From contig NZ_JBGJKZ010000003.1 of NCBI RefSeq assembly GCF_041359055.1, positions 248,001 to 312,000 on the forward strand: a stretch of DNA of 64,000 nucleotides, in the 5' to 3' direction. Every line of letters begins with the position of its first letter. Within the stretch, counting starts at the first letter, position 1. Position numbers and translations under genes: made by a program. The stretch comes from Paenalcaligenes hominis_A (GTDB lineage: Bacteria > Pseudomonadota > Gammaproteobacteria > Burkholderiales > Burkholderiaceae_B). Below are positions 24,713 through 33,762 of the stretch, one piece after another. The notes under the pieces are model-generated. The model ran no database searches and was not told the DNA's origin. It saw only the letters and a list, made by a program, of their open reading frames with translations.

Positions 24713-25692
24713 AGCCTCAGATTGAATCTTTAGATGACCTACAGGTTGTTTTGGCGCAACCGCGTGGTTTTTGTGCGGGTGTGGATCGCGCGATTGATAT
24801 TGTAGAGCGCGCCTTAGAGCTACACGGCAAGCCAATTTACGTGCGTCATGAAATTGTACATAACCGCTATGTGGTAGATGGTTTACGCAATAAAGGCGCG
24901 GTTTTTATCAAGGAATTAGACGAAGCTCCAGCTGGTTCTATTGTGGTGTTTTCCGCTCATGGGGTTTCGCTTGCGGTGCGTGAAGAGGCTGAAAAGCGAG
25001 GGCTTACTATATTTGATGCGACCTGTCCTTTGGTTACCAAGGTGCATCGTGAAGTCTCTAAAATGCGTAACGAAGGCCGTGAAATTATCATGATTGGTCA
25101 CAAGGGGCACCCCGAAGTCGAAGGCACTTTAGGTCAGGCCGATGCGGGGATGTTTTTGGTGGAAACCGTAGAAGATGTGTTGAATTTACAGGTGGCGGAT
25201 CCTAATAACTTGGCTTTTGTAACTCAGACCACGCTGTCTGTGGATGATGCAGAAGAGGTGGCCCAAGCCTTACGAGAGCGTTTCCCTGAGATCGAAGAGC
25301 CTAAAAAAAGTGACATTTGTTATGCCACCCAAAATCGTCAAGATGCCGTTAAGTTCATGGCACCTCAATGTGACGTGGTCTTAGTGGTGGGCAGTGTGAA
25401 TAGCTCTAACTCTAACCGTTTACGTGAAGTCGCCGAGCGCATGGGCACCCCTGCATATTTGTTGGATGACCCTGCCATGGTCCAAGAAGACTGGTTTGTG
25501 GATGCAAAGCGCGTTGGCATCACAGCAGGAGCTTCTGCTCCCGAAGAGCTAGTGCAGCAAGTCATAGCCCGTATCCGAGAATTAGGTGGGTTGTCGGTAC
25601 GTACCCTCGAAGGCGTAGAGGAAACCATTTCCTTCCCCTTGCCAAGAGAGCTATCGCGCAAGATTAATGAAACGGAAAGATCGGCTTCTTAA
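24709..25692 (+). CDS. ispH: 4-hydroxy-3-methylbut-2-enyl diphosphate reductase
   Basis: This is the last enzyme of the MEP isoprenoid pathway and gives IPP and DMAPP through an iron-sulfur cluster. It has 327 aa. The three conserved cluster cysteines are present: Cys22 in RGFCAGVDRAI, Cys106 in DATCPLVTKVH and Cys204 in DICYATQNRQ. The catalytic Glu/Thr region appears as FVTQTTLS. It is translationally coupled to fkpB and closed by a terminator at 25711-25740. Confidence 0.97.
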   Translation: MKPQIESLDDLQVVLAQPRGFCAGVDRAIDIVERALELHGKPIYVRHEIVHNRYVVDGLRNKGAVFIKELDEAPAGSIVVFSAHGVSLAVREEAEKRGLTIFDATCPLVTKVHREVSKMRNEGREIIMIGHKGHPEVEGTLGQADAGMFLVETVEDVLNLQVADPNNLAFVTQTTLSVDDAEEVAQALRERFPEIEEPKKSDICYATQNRQDAVKFMAPQCDVVLVVGSVNSSNSNRLREVAERMGTPAYLLDDPAMVQEDWFVDAKRVGITAGASAPEELVQQVIARIRELGGLSVRTLEGVEETISFPLPRELSRKINETERSAS

Positions 25693-25710
25693 TTTTCAGC
25701 TAGCTAGTAA

Positions 25711-25740
25711 AAAAGCGCGCCTTTAGCGCGCTTTTATTTT
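25711..25740 (+). terminator. fkpB-ispH terminator
   Basis: A 10-bp stem (AAAAGCGCGC 25711-25720, GCGCGCTTTT 25726-25735) with loop CTTTA runs into ATTTT. It lies 18 nt after the ispH stop. Confidence 0.9.
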
Positions 25741-25756
25741 GACCACAGGAGATAAC

Positions 25757-26617
25757 ATGCGTATTGGATTTGCAGGGGTGGGCTTAATGGGCTTGCCAAT
25801 GTGTACTCGCTTATTACAGGCAGGGCATCAATTAGCGGTTTGGAACCGAAGCAAAGCCAAGGTGACGCCTTTAGTGGCAGCAGGGGCAACAGTGTGCGAC
25901 AGCCCTAAAGCCTTAGCAGAGCAAACGGATGTGGTGATTATGTGTTTGTTTGATGCTGACGCAGTGGCTGAGGTGGTATTTGGGCCGCAGGGCTTGGCTC
26001 AGGCCTCCAGAAGTCTGCCCTTAACAGTGGTGGACCACTCTTCTATTGCCCCACAGCGCACTCAAGAGTTTGCGGCACAATTGCCTGCGGGCTGGCAGTG
26101 GGTGGACGCCCCTGTTTCAGGAGGAACCGCAGGGGCTGAGGCGGGAAGCTTAGCGATTATGGCAGGTGGTGAGGCCGAGCAAATTGAGCGCTTACAGCCT
26201 GTGCTAGAAGCGTATGCGGCGCAAGTAACACATATGGGGGCAGTAGGGGCAGGACAGGTTACAAAGCTGTGTAATCAAACCATCGTGACCGCTACCATTA
26301 CAGCCATAGCAGAAGCCATGTGCTTAGCTGAGGACGCCAACGTGGACGTGGCTAAATTACCCAAGGCGTTGGCTGGGGGCTGGGCCGATTCAGTGCTATT
26401 GCAATGGTTTGTTAATCGCATGCTAAATTTGCCTGAACAGCCTACGGCCACGGTACAGACTATGTTAAAAGACTTAAACACTATTGCAGAGCTAGCGCAG
26501 TCTCAGGGCACTGCAATGCCAGTAAGTCATGCGGTACAGCAACTTTATCAAATCGTGCAGCGTCAAGGTCTAGGCAATCAGGACGTATCACATATTATTC
26601 AAACTCTAAAAGGCTAA
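25757..26617 (+). CDS. NAD(P)-dependent beta-hydroxyacid dehydrogenase
   Basis: This is a 286-aa member of the 3-hydroxyisobutyrate / tartronate semialdehyde reductase family. It has the dinucleotide fold GVGLMG at residues 7-12, the substrate motif DAPVSGGTAGAEAG at 117-130 and the catalytic lysine Lys170 in TKLCNQ. The start is set at ATG 25757, preceded by CAGGAGA; the first stretch of the longer frame lies in the ispH terminator. The gene could encode GarR, MmsB or a related enzyme; the substrate cannot be told from sequence. It precedes the DUF945 gene by 3 nt. Confidence 0.82.
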   Translation: MRIGFAGVGLMGLPMCTRLLQAGHQLAVWNRSKAKVTPLVAAGATVCDSPKALAEQTDVVIMCLFDADAVAEVVFGPQGLAQASRSLPLTVVDHSSIAPQRTQEFAAQLPAGWQWVDAPVSGGTAGAEAGSLAIMAGGEAEQIERLQPVLEAYAAQVTHMGAVGAGQVTKLCNQTIVTATITAIAEAMCLAEDANVDVAKLPKALAGGWADSVLLQWFVNRMLNLPEQPTATVQTMLKDLNTIAELAQSQGTAMPVSHAVQQLYQIVQRQGLGNQDVSHIIQTLKG

Positions 26618-26620
26618 TTC

Positions 26621-28012
26621 ATGAGTAAATCAGTAAAGCTAGTGCTAGGTGCAGCGGTAGTCGCAGCGGTCTATGTTGGCAGCACGTGGTATGTAGGAGG
26701 TCAAGTACAAGACGAGGTGCATAAGCAAGCCGCTATTGCACAAGATTTTCTTGCTACCCATTCTTCCGTAGCCATGTTTGACCAAAAGCGCAGCTTTAAA
26801 ATTACCCATTATGAGCGTGGTGTTTTTTCTTCTACGGTCCAGTATGAGATTGAGCTAGCCGATGCTGAAACGGATTTCACTTTTAAATTAGAGGACAAGA
26901 TCTACCACGGTCCATTGCCAGTGGCTGCCGGGCATTTTGCACCAGCGTTGGCCGTTGCCGAGGGCCAAGTACTACATACAGCGCAAACCCAAGCTTGGTT
27001 TGACGCAGCGCAGAATCAGCGCCCAGTCAGTACCAAAACAGTATTTGGTTTTGGGGGGACTGTAACGGGTCAGGCACAGCTAGCCGCATTAAATTATGTG
27101 GATCCTGAAGCCAGCGTCACATTAAATACTGAAGCCGTAGCGGTGGGGTATGAGTATCAAAAGAAAACAGGTGAAATTAGCTTAGATATTGCTGCACCCA
27201 AGCTAAGTCTGATTGACCCCGAGCAATTTAAGCTAGAGCTTAATCAACTGCATATGCAGGTTAATGCGAGTGAAAATCCGGACCAAGGTCATTATGATTC
27301 TGTGCTCACACTTGATCACTTACATTTAAATTCTACCGACACGGGGTTGATGGATTTTAAGGGCTTAGAGGCCAAAGCTAATTACGCCATGCAGGGCGAG
27401 CTGACAAATGTTGCTGCAGCCTATGAGCTACAGCAAATAGTGGTCGAGGGCACAGATTATGGGCGTTTAGATTTTGATGTTAATGTAAAAAATCTGCATC
27501 AAGATACCATTAATCAAATTGCTTTAGTGGCTGAGTCAGAGCAACCTCAAGACGAAGCCAAATTACGTGCTTTAATAGGCGATTTCTTAGCCTACGAGCC
27601 AGAGCTAGAGCATGCCAAAATGACTTGGGCTAACCAAGCGGGCAATAGCTATGTAGCAACCCGCATGAAAGCGGCTCCCGCTTTGGTGCAGCACTTCAAA
27701 GAAGGTACCGAACTACAAGGTGAATTAAATCAAGTCTATGAGATTTTGAATTTAGACATCGCAGTGTCGCGCCCAATGCTTCAACAGGTATTGGCGGGTA
27801 ACGGTTTAATGGCATCTATGTTTGATATGATGTTTGACAGCGCCGTTGAAGCAGGGCAGGAAGTGGGTTTAGTCACCTACGATGGGACACAAGTGCGTTT
27901 ACAGTTTGCCTTTGATGCCAACCAAAACACCTTGTTGCTTAATAACAAACCCATTACTGAAGAAGAGCTACTGCAGCTATTTTTGGCTTTACAAATGGGT
28001 GGCTTACTGTAG
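26621..28012 (+). CDS. DUF945 (YdgA-like) protein
   Basis: This is a 463-aa protein with an N-terminal signal anchor (VKLVLGAAVVAAVYVGSTWYVGG) and a long predicted periplasmic part. The pattern RGVFSSTVQYEIEL, repeated beta-strand character and the late ASMFDMMFDSAVEAG segment match the DUF945/YdgA family, whose function is not established. It lies 3 nt after the dehydrogenase gene. Its 3' end overlaps the convergent maf gene by 9 nt. Confidence 0.75.
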   Translation: MSKSVKLVLGAAVVAAVYVGSTWYVGGQVQDEVHKQAAIAQDFLATHSSVAMFDQKRSFKITHYERGVFSSTVQYEIELADAETDFTFKLEDKIYHGPLPVAAGHFAPALAVAEGQVLHTAQTQAWFDAAQNQRPVSTKTVFGFGGTVTGQAQLAALNYVDPEASVTLNTEAVAVGYEYQKKTGEISLDIAAPKLSLIDPEQFKLELNQLHMQVNASENPDQGHYDSVLTLDHLHLNSTDTGLMDFKGLEAKANYAMQGELTNVAAAYELQQIVVEGTDYGRLDFDVNVKNLHQDTINQIALVAESEQPQDEAKLRALIGDFLAYEPELEHAKMTWANQAGNSYVATRMKAAPALVQHFKEGTELQGELNQVYEILNLDIAVSRPMLQQVLAGNGLMASMFDMMFDSAVEAGQEVGLVTYDGTQVRLQFAFDANQNTLLLNNKPITEEELLQLFLALQMGGLL

Positions 28013-28603
28013 ACCAGCCTGATGTAATAACTGATGGGTTTGGTAAAGATCTAGACCCATCACACTGCTATAGCTGCCCTCAAGGTGCTGAATAAACACG
28101 GCGGCTCTGCCTTGGATTCCATAAGCACCTGCTTTGCCTAAAGGCTCGTTCGATGCACAGTAGTGCTCAATTTCTGCTGTGCTTAGGGCTTTAAATTGAA
28201 TGGTGCTAGTCGATAAAGCCTGATAAATTTGGCCCTTATAACCTAAACAGCAAGCGCTGTGCACTTGATGAGTGCGTCCTGATAGCCTCTGCAGTATGGC
28301 GGCGGCATCGTTAAGATCCGCGGGCTTGCCCAAAATATGCCCATCTAGCTCAACCGTGGTATCAGCACAGAGTACGGGCCAGTCTTGATTTAAGTCTGGC
28401 CGCGTAGTGCGCCATTGCAAAGCATGCTGTAATTTCTCTAGTGCAGTACGCTGTACATAATGCCGTGCGGTTTCGTTTGCCAAGATAGGCTCATCTTCAT
28501 TTCCCTGCGCAGGCACATGCAAAACCGTATGAGCTATACCAATTTGCAGCAATAACTCATGGCGTCGTGGGCTGGCCGAGGCCAAATAAAGTGGGGTGTG
28601 CAT
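28004..28603 (-). CDS. maf: Maf-family nucleotide pyrophosphatase (YhdE-like)
   Basis: This is a 199-aa house-cleaning pyrophosphatase that hydrolyses non-standard or excess nucleoside triphosphates. The N terminus LYLASASPRRHELLLQIG holds the Maf motif SxSPRR. Catalytic Asp/Glu and Lys lie in CADTTVELDGHILGKP, and LSGRTHQVHS closes the family pattern. The ADTTVELDG...RLSGRTHQVHS form points to the dTTP/UTP-specific YhdE branch rather than the YceF branch. It is last in the yebC-maf operon, 16 nt after pyk. Confidence 0.9.
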   Translation of the reverse strand: MHTPLYLASASPRRHELLLQIGIAHTVLHVPAQGNEDEPILANETARHYVQRTALEKLQHALQWRTTRPDLNQDWPVLCADTTVELDGHILGKPADLNDAAAILQRLSGRTHQVHSACCLGYKGQIYQALSTSTIQFKALSTAEIEHYCASNEPLGKAGAYGIQGRAAVFIQHLEGSYSSVMGLDLYQTHQLLHQAGLQ

Positions 28604-28619
28604 TAGCAAGCTATCCGCA

Positions 28620-30056
28620 TCAAGAAACCTGTAAAATTTGCATGCTGTCAGTGCCGCCTGGTTGGTTTTGAGTGCCTTGAGTCAGCACAATCCAATCACC
28701 GGTCTGAAGTCGATTTTGTTTAACCAAAAAATCAATAGCAGTCGATGCAACCTCGTCGGCAGCATATGCGCTGGCATCAAAATCTACACCATATACGCCC
28801 CTAAACAACGCGCTGCGTTGGAAGGTGGCAGCGTGTCGAGTAAAACAGTAAATAGGTACGCTAGATTTTATACGTGACATGATAAGGGGTGTACGACCAC
28901 TTTCACTTAGACTAATAATGGCTTTAATGCCTGGAAAGTGGTTTGCAGCATACATGGCTGACAAAGCAATGGTGTCATCGCAGCGTTGGAAAACCTCACC
29001 TAAGCGGTGCTTAGAAATACCGCTGGTGGGCTCTGCTTCGGCACCTAAACAAATACGTGCCATGGCTTGAATGGCCTCTACGGGGTATTGGCCCGTAGCG
29101 CTTTCCCCTGACAGCATCACCGCATCGGTATAATCTAGCACCGCATTGGCTACGTCCGATACCTCTGCCCGTGTAGGCACGGGGCTGGTAGTCATGGACT
29201 CCATCATTTGAGTAGCTGTAATAACCAGTTTATTTAAGGTGCGAGCATGGGAAATGATGCGTTTTTGAATGCCTACCAAACGCGCGTCTCCTATTTCTAC
29301 ACCTAGGTCCCCTCTAGCCACCATGACGCCATCGCTGGCGGAAACAATGTCATCCAAAGCGTTGTCGTCTGCTACGGCCTCAGCCCGTTCTATTTTGGCT
29401 ATAAGCCAAGCCGATGAGCCGGCAGCGTGTAAGAGACCGCGGGCTTGTTGGATGTCTTTACCGTAACGCGGAAAAGAGACTGCCACATAATCTAACTGTA
29501 GCTCTGCAACTAATAAAATATCCTTTTTGTCTTTATCGGTTAGGCTGGGGGCGGAAATGCCGCCGCCGCGACGGTTCACCCCTTTGTTATTTGATAGCTC
29601 ACCCCCATTGATTACAGTGGTGTCTACGCGATCGTCATGGACGGACTGCACTTGCAAAACGATTTTTCCATCATCTAGCAAGAGCTCATCACCGGGTTGA
29701 CAGGCATCAATTAATGGTGGGTATTCCACAGCAACGATTTGTTCTGTTCCGGCTTCGGTGGGGTGCATAGTGGACAAACTAAACGATTGACCAGCGTGCA
29801 ATTGCACTGCCCCCTCTTTAAAGCGTGCGATACGAATTTTGGGGCCTTGCAAGTCTCCCATGATCGCTACGCTACGACCATGTTTGGCAGCCAGTTTGCG
29901 TACAAGCTGAGCTTTTATACGATGATCTTCTGCTGAGCCATGAGAAAAATTAAGACGGGCCACATCCATTCCAGCCAGAATGAGTTGTTCTATTGCGGCT
30001 GCGCTATCGCTAGCAGGCCCCAATGTAGCAACAATTTTTGTTCTTCGCTGTGTCAT
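28620..30056 (-). CDS. pyk: pyruvate kinase
   Basis: Pyruvate kinase makes pyruvate and ATP from phosphoenolpyruvate and ADP. It has 478 aa and begins MTQRRTKIVATLGPAS. Recognisable segments are DVARLNFSHGSAEDH, MGDLQGPKIRI, the active-site AKIERAEA (catalytic Lys) and GVMVARGDLGVEIG, plus TATQMMESM. It is the only pyruvate kinase in the window and starts 5 nt after rlmH, an uncommon operon partner. Confidence 0.96.
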   Translation of the reverse strand: MTQRRTKIVATLGPASDSAAAIEQLILAGMDVARLNFSHGSAEDHRIKAQLVRKLAAKHGRSVAIMGDLQGPKIRIARFKEGAVQLHAGQSFSLSTMHPTEAGTEQIVAVEYPPLIDACQPGDELLLDDGKIVLQVQSVHDDRVDTTVINGGELSNNKGVNRRGGGISAPSLTDKDKKDILLVAELQLDYVAVSFPRYGKDIQQARGLLHAAGSSAWLIAKIERAEAVADDNALDDIVSASDGVMVARGDLGVEIGDARLVGIQKRIISHARTLNKLVITATQMMESMTTSPVPTRAEVSDVANAVLDYTDAVMLSGESATGQYPVEAIQAMARICLGAEAEPTSGISKHRLGEVFQRCDDTIALSAMYAANHFPGIKAIISLSESGRTPLIMSRIKSSVPIYCFTRHAATFQRSALFRGVYGVDFDASAYAADEVASTAIDFLVKQNRLQTGDWIVLTQGTQNQPGGTDSMQILQVS

Positions 30057-30061
30057 ACCGG

Positions 30062-30532
30062 TTAGCTCCGATGGTAAGGGTGGTTATGATTAATAGACCA
30101 AGCACGATAGAGCTGCTCGGCAAGCAGTACGCGCACCATAGGGTGGGGCAGGGTAAGATCCGATAAGCGTATTTTTTGTGGGCACCGCTTTTTAAATTCA
30201 GCATCTAGGCCATCTGGCCCACCAATAATAATAGCAAGGTCTTGGCTTTGGTCGCGCCAACGCTGGAGTTGATCAGCCAATTGCATGGTGGTTAGGTTAC
30301 GCCCTAACTCATCCAGAGCCACTACATGTGCATGGGCAGGTATAGCTGCCTCAATGCGCTTGGCCTCGGCCGCCATCATTTGAGCTACCGTTTTTCCAGT
30401 GGTGCGTGGCTCGGGTTTGATTTCTTTAAGCTCTAAGCTGTAATCCGCAGGCATGCGCTGGCTGTAATCAAGCCAGGCCGTTTGGACCCAGTCTGGCATG
30501 CGTTGCCCTACTGCAATAATGTGTATTTTCAT
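30062..30532 (-). CDS. rlmH: 23S rRNA (pseudouridine1915-N3)-methyltransferase
   Basis: This SPOUT-fold methyltransferase acts on pseudouridine 1915 in helix 69 of 23S rRNA. From ATG 30532 it has 156 aa, matching the 155-aa E. coli protein. It begins MKIHIIAVGQRMPDWVQ and keeps the SAM knot LDELGRNLTTMQLA, IIGGPDGLD and the C-terminal MVRVLLAEQLYRAWSI. A GTG-started form 3 codons longer is possible. An 8-bp hairpin sits just upstream of the start with no clear Shine-Dalgarno. It follows rsfS as in many bacteria. Confidence 0.95.
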   Translation of the reverse strand: MKIHIIAVGQRMPDWVQTAWLDYSQRMPADYSLELKEIKPEPRTTGKTVAQMMAAEAKRIEAAIPAHAHVVALDELGRNLTTMQLADQLQRWRDQSQDLAIIIGGPDGLDAEFKKRCPQKIRLSDLTLPHPMVRVLLAEQLYRAWSINHNHPYHRS

Positions 30533-30538
30533 AAAGCA

Positions 30539-30559
30539 CAACGCCCATAAAGGGCGTTG
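30539..30559 (-). promoter_or_regulatory. hairpin directly before the rlmH start
   Basis: A perfect 8-bp stem (CAACGCCC, loop of 5, GGGCGTTG) lies between the rsfS stop and the rlmH ATG, about 6 nt from the start codon. There is no T-run after it, so it is not a normal terminator. It occupies the position where a Shine-Dalgarno would be expected. Confidence 0.4.
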
Positions 30560-30561
30560 AA

Positions 30562-30948
30562 TTAATCATCTGATAAAGAAGGCATTTGATCTGTTTTTAG
30601 ATCCAATTCCACGGGAAACTCACCCCAAATTTCTTCAAGGTGGTAGTAGTCGCGAATAGCAGGTTGCATGGCGTGCACTACAATGTCGCCTAAGTCCACC
30701 AGTACCCATTCACCCGTTTCAGCGCCCTCGTAAGCCAATACATGTAAGCCGGCTTTTTTGGCAGCGTCGACCACGCTGTCGGCCAGTGCTTTAGTTTGAC
30801 GGCTTGAGTTACCGCTGGCAATGACCACACGATCAAAAAGACCAGTGAGTTTGCTGGTATTAAACGCTTTGATGTCTTGGGCGCGTACATCGTCCAGTGC
30901 GTTCACCACAAGTTGAAGTTGATCTTCGATATTCATAAAGTTTTTCAT
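30562..30948 (-). CDS. rsfS: ribosomal silencing factor RsfS
   Basis: RsfS binds L14 of the large subunit and blocks subunit joining when nutrients are low. It has 128 aa with the Iojap domain: DVRAQDIKAFNTSKLTGLFDRVVIASGNSSRQTKALADSV, followed by GEWVLVDLGDIVVHAM and the YYHLEEIWGE tail. Its start overlaps the nadD stop by 4 nt; an internal ATG four codons later is an alternative. Confidence 0.94.
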   Translation of the reverse strand: MKNFMNIEDQLQLVVNALDDVRAQDIKAFNTSKLTGLFDRVVIASGNSSRQTKALADSVVDAAKKAGLHVLAYEGAETGEWVLVDLGDIVVHAMQPAIRDYYHLEEIWGEFPVELDLKTDQMPSLSDD

Positions 30949-31541
30949 AGCTGATAGAGATGATGTTGTTCAATGTAGTGCACCACAGAGTGAGGCACCA
31001 TTGAAGCTACGGACTGATGCTGTTGTAGCCGTTCACGTATCAGCGTAGCGGAAATAAACGTAGGGGCAAAGTCTATATGATGCAAGACTTTGTTCTGCGA
31101 TTGCAAGTAGTCTTGAAGTTCAGTAGGGGCGTGTAACGCGGCACCAGGGCGCTTAGCGACGGCTAAGCGCACATGGTCCAATATACCTTGCCAATGATGC
31201 CAGCTGGTAAAGTTTTGCAGCTGATCGGAGCCAAGAATCCAAAAATAATCTTTATCAGAGGGCAGTTGGCTAACCGTATCATAGGTATAAGTGGGGCCAC
31301 CACGCTCAACTTCTACGGGATTGACAACCAAATGATGATAAGGCTCACAAGCCAACTCCAACATAGCAATACGATGAGGTGCAGAGGCACCCAGCTGCTC
31401 TTTTTGCCAAGGTTGTGCCGCAGGCAGCAATTGCACCTGATGCAGGCTAAGGCTATGAAGTGCTGCATTGGCTAGCGCAATATGCGCCGAGTGAACCGGG
31501 TCAAAGCTGCCCCCCAATAAACCTATGCGTTCTTTAACCAT
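30945..31541 (-). CDS. nadD: nicotinate-nucleotide adenylyltransferase
   Basis: This enzyme adenylates nicotinate mononucleotide in NAD synthesis. It has 198 aa. The nucleotidyltransferase motif GGSFDPVHSAHI is at the N terminus and the C-terminal ISATLIRERLQQHQ holds the ISxTxIR signature. Its 5' end overlaps the 3' end of hemF by 19 nt and its 3' end overlaps rsfS by 4 nt, so translation is tightly coupled. Confidence 0.95.
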   Translation of the reverse strand: MVKERIGLLGGSFDPVHSAHIALANAALHSLSLHQVQLLPAAQPWQKEQLGASAPHRIAMLELACEPYHHLVVNPVEVERGGPTYTYDTVSQLPSDKDYFWILGSDQLQNFTSWHHWQGILDHVRLAVAKRPGAALHAPTELQDYLQSQNKVLHHIDFAPTFISATLIRERLQQHQSVASMVPHSVVHYIEQHHLYQL

Positions 31542-32437
31542 TCTCTGGGTTTCAGGTAATCGTAAAGCTTAGCCTCGGGGCTATTCGGTTCGGGCTCCCA
31601 GCAGTAACGCCAATGCGCTACCGGTGGCATAGACAGTAAAATGGATTCAGTACGACCACCAGACTGCAAACCAAAAAGAGTGCCACGGTCAAAGACTAAG
31701 TTAAACTCAACGTAACGGCCACGGCGATACGCTTGAAACTCGCGTTCACGGGTACCATACTCAAGCTGGTAGCGCGCTTTGACTATGGGCATATAGGCTT
31801 TAGAAAAATGATTCCCAACGGACTGAATCAGTGCAAAGCTTTGCTCAAAGCCACCTTCATTTAGGTCGTCAAAGAAAATGCCCCCTATGCCGCGGGTTTC
31901 ATCACGGTGTTTAAGATAAAAGTATTCATCACACCATTTTTTATAAGTGGGGTATTTATCTGTACCGAAAGGCGCAAGCGCATCAGCACACATTTGATGA
32001 AAGTGTACGGCGTCTTCTTCGAATGGATAATAAGGCGTCAGGTCTAAGCCACCACCAAACCAGAAAACAGGCGCTTGATCTTCATGAGTGGGGTGCGCGA
32101 CAAACAAGCGCACATTCATGTGTGAGGTAGGCACATAGGGGTTGCGAGGGTGTATGACCAACGATACTCCCATGGCTTCCCAAGGGCGGCCAGCCAGTTC
32201 GGGGCGCTGTGCGCTAGCAGAAGGAGGCAGTTGCGAACCTTTAACATGGCTAAATAGCACCGCAGCACGCTCGAAAACAGTGCTATTTTCAAGATAACGT
32301 GAAATGCCGCCACCGCCTTCGGCACGTTCCCACTGATCAGTGGCAAAACGGGCACCATCTATGGCCTCGAGTTGGCCCACAATGTCTTTTTGTAGGCCAA
32401 TTAAATAATCATAAACAGGTTGAATAGTGGAATTCAT
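31523..32437 (-). CDS. hemF: oxygen-dependent coproporphyrinogen III oxidase
   Basis: This enzyme converts coproporphyrinogen III to protoporphyrinogen IX using O2. It has 304 aa from ATG 32437 (MNSTIQPVYDYL). Family segments are GGGISRYLENSTVFERA, HMNVRLFVA, WFGGGLDLTPYYPFEEDAVHFHQ and RRGRYVEFNLVFDRGTLFGLQSGGRTESILLSMPP. The ATG overlaps the purD stop by 1 nt. The next pathway step may be done by the HemJ-like protein at 11806-12228. Confidence 0.96.
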   Translation of the reverse strand: MNSTIQPVYDYLIGLQKDIVGQLEAIDGARFATDQWERAEGGGGISRYLENSTVFERAAVLFSHVKGSQLPPSASAQRPELAGRPWEAMGVSLVIHPRNPYVPTSHMNVRLFVAHPTHEDQAPVFWFGGGLDLTPYYPFEEDAVHFHQMCADALAPFGTDKYPTYKKWCDEYFYLKHRDETRGIGGIFFDDLNEGGFEQSFALIQSVGNHFSKAYMPIVKARYQLEYGTREREFQAYRRGRYVEFNLVFDRGTLFGLQSGGRTESILLSMPPVAHWRYCWEPEPNSPEAKLYDYLKPREWLKNA

Positions 32438-33726
32438 TACGACTCGGAGGTAGGTAAAGCACGCCAACCAATATCATTGCGGAACTGTTTGCCATCAAAG
32501 TGAACGTGGGTGACAGTGGCATAAGCGGCTTCTTGAGCGCGACGCACGGATTCACCAAGTGCTGTAACGCAAAGTACGCGGCCACCAGACGTTTTGAGTT
32601 CGCCTTCGTCTAGCTGTGTGCCTGCATGGAAAATCATGCATTTTTCTGTATTAGCTGGCAAGGTGTGAATCACATCGCCATAGCGAGGGTCTTCGGGGTA
32701 GTTGGCAGCCGCCATTACCACGCCAATGGCAGTACGACGATCCCAGTCGATGGTAGCCTCGTCTAGCTTGGTAGCAAAAGCGAATTCAAAAACCTCAGTT
32801 AAATCGTTTTTGATACGCATCATAATAGGCTGAGTTTCAGGGTCGCCAAGGCGGCAGTTGTACTCAAGCACTTTCAAGGGACGTGTAGCGTCTGGGCCGT
32901 CACCGATCATCAGGCCTGCATATAAAAACCCTGTGTAGGGCAAGCCTTCTTTGGCCATGCCTTGTAGCGTAGGGTTGATTACTTCGCGCATAATGCGGTT
33001 GTGTAAGGTAGGGCTGACAATAGGGGCGGGTGAATAGGCCCCCATACCGCCCGTATTCGGGCCTTGGTCGCCGTCTTTTAAGCGTTTGTGATCTTGGCTA
33101 GTAGCCATGGGCAAAACGTGTTTGCCATCGCACATCACAATGAAGCTGGCTTCTTCGCCGGTTAAGAATTCTTCGATGACCACGCGAGCACCCGCTTGAC
33201 CAAACATGCCACCGCCAAGCATATCGTCAACGGCCTCAAGCGCTTCGTCTTCGGTCATGGCAACAATAACGCCCTTGCCGGCAGCAAGACCGTCAGCTTT
33301 AACAACAATGGGCGCGCCGTGTTCGCGAATGTAGCTTTTAGCCGCTTCAATATCAGTGAATGAGGCGTAAGCAGCTGAAGGAATTTGATGGCGTGCCATA
33401 AAGTCTTTGGCGTATTCCTTGGAGCTCTCTAGTTGTGCGGCGGCTTTGGTTGGGCCAAATATTTTTAAACCGGCAGCGCGAAACGCATCTACCACACCCG
33501 CGGCTAAAGGGGCTTCGGGGCCAACAACGGCAAAAGCAATTTGATTGTCTTGGGCAAACTGGACAAGCTCAGCTACCTCTGTGATAGGAACGTTTTGCAT
33601 ACGCTCACCGGTGGCTGTGCCGCCGTTGCCAGGGGCCACATAGACCATTTCAACGCGTTGAGATTGAGTGAGGCGCCATGCCAATGCATGTTCACGGCCG
33701 CCACCGCCGATAACTAGTAGCTTCAT
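32437..33726 (-). CDS. purD: phosphoribosylamine--glycine ligase
   Basis: This ATP-grasp enzyme joins glycine to phosphoribosylamine in the second step of purine synthesis. It has 429 aa and begins MKLLVIGGGGREHALAWRL. The ATP-grasp core is visible in APIVVKADGLAAGKGVIVA and GEEASFIVMCDG, with LEYNCRLGDPETQPIMMR carrying metal ligands. It lies 36 nt after yebC and overlaps hemF by 1 nt. Confidence 0.97.
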   Translation of the reverse strand: MKLLVIGGGGREHALAWRLTQSQRVEMVYVAPGNGGTATGERMQNVPITEVAELVQFAQDNQIAFAVVGPEAPLAAGVVDAFRAAGLKIFGPTKAAAQLESSKEYAKDFMARHQIPSAAYASFTDIEAAKSYIREHGAPIVVKADGLAAGKGVIVAMTEDEALEAVDDMLGGGMFGQAGARVVIEEFLTGEEASFIVMCDGKHVLPMATSQDHKRLKDGDQGPNTGGMGAYSPAPIVSPTLHNRIMREVINPTLQGMAKEGLPYTGFLYAGLMIGDGPDATRPLKVLEYNCRLGDPETQPIMMRIKNDLTEVFEFAFATKLDEATIDWDRRTAIGVVMAAANYPEDPRYGDVIHTLPANTEKCMIFHAGTQLDEGELKTSGGRVLCVTALGESVRRAQEAAYATVTHVHFDGKQFRNDIGWRALPTSES

Positions 33727-33762
33727 AATGGAGAGGGTTGGGTGTACCTTAAAAAGTGTTAA

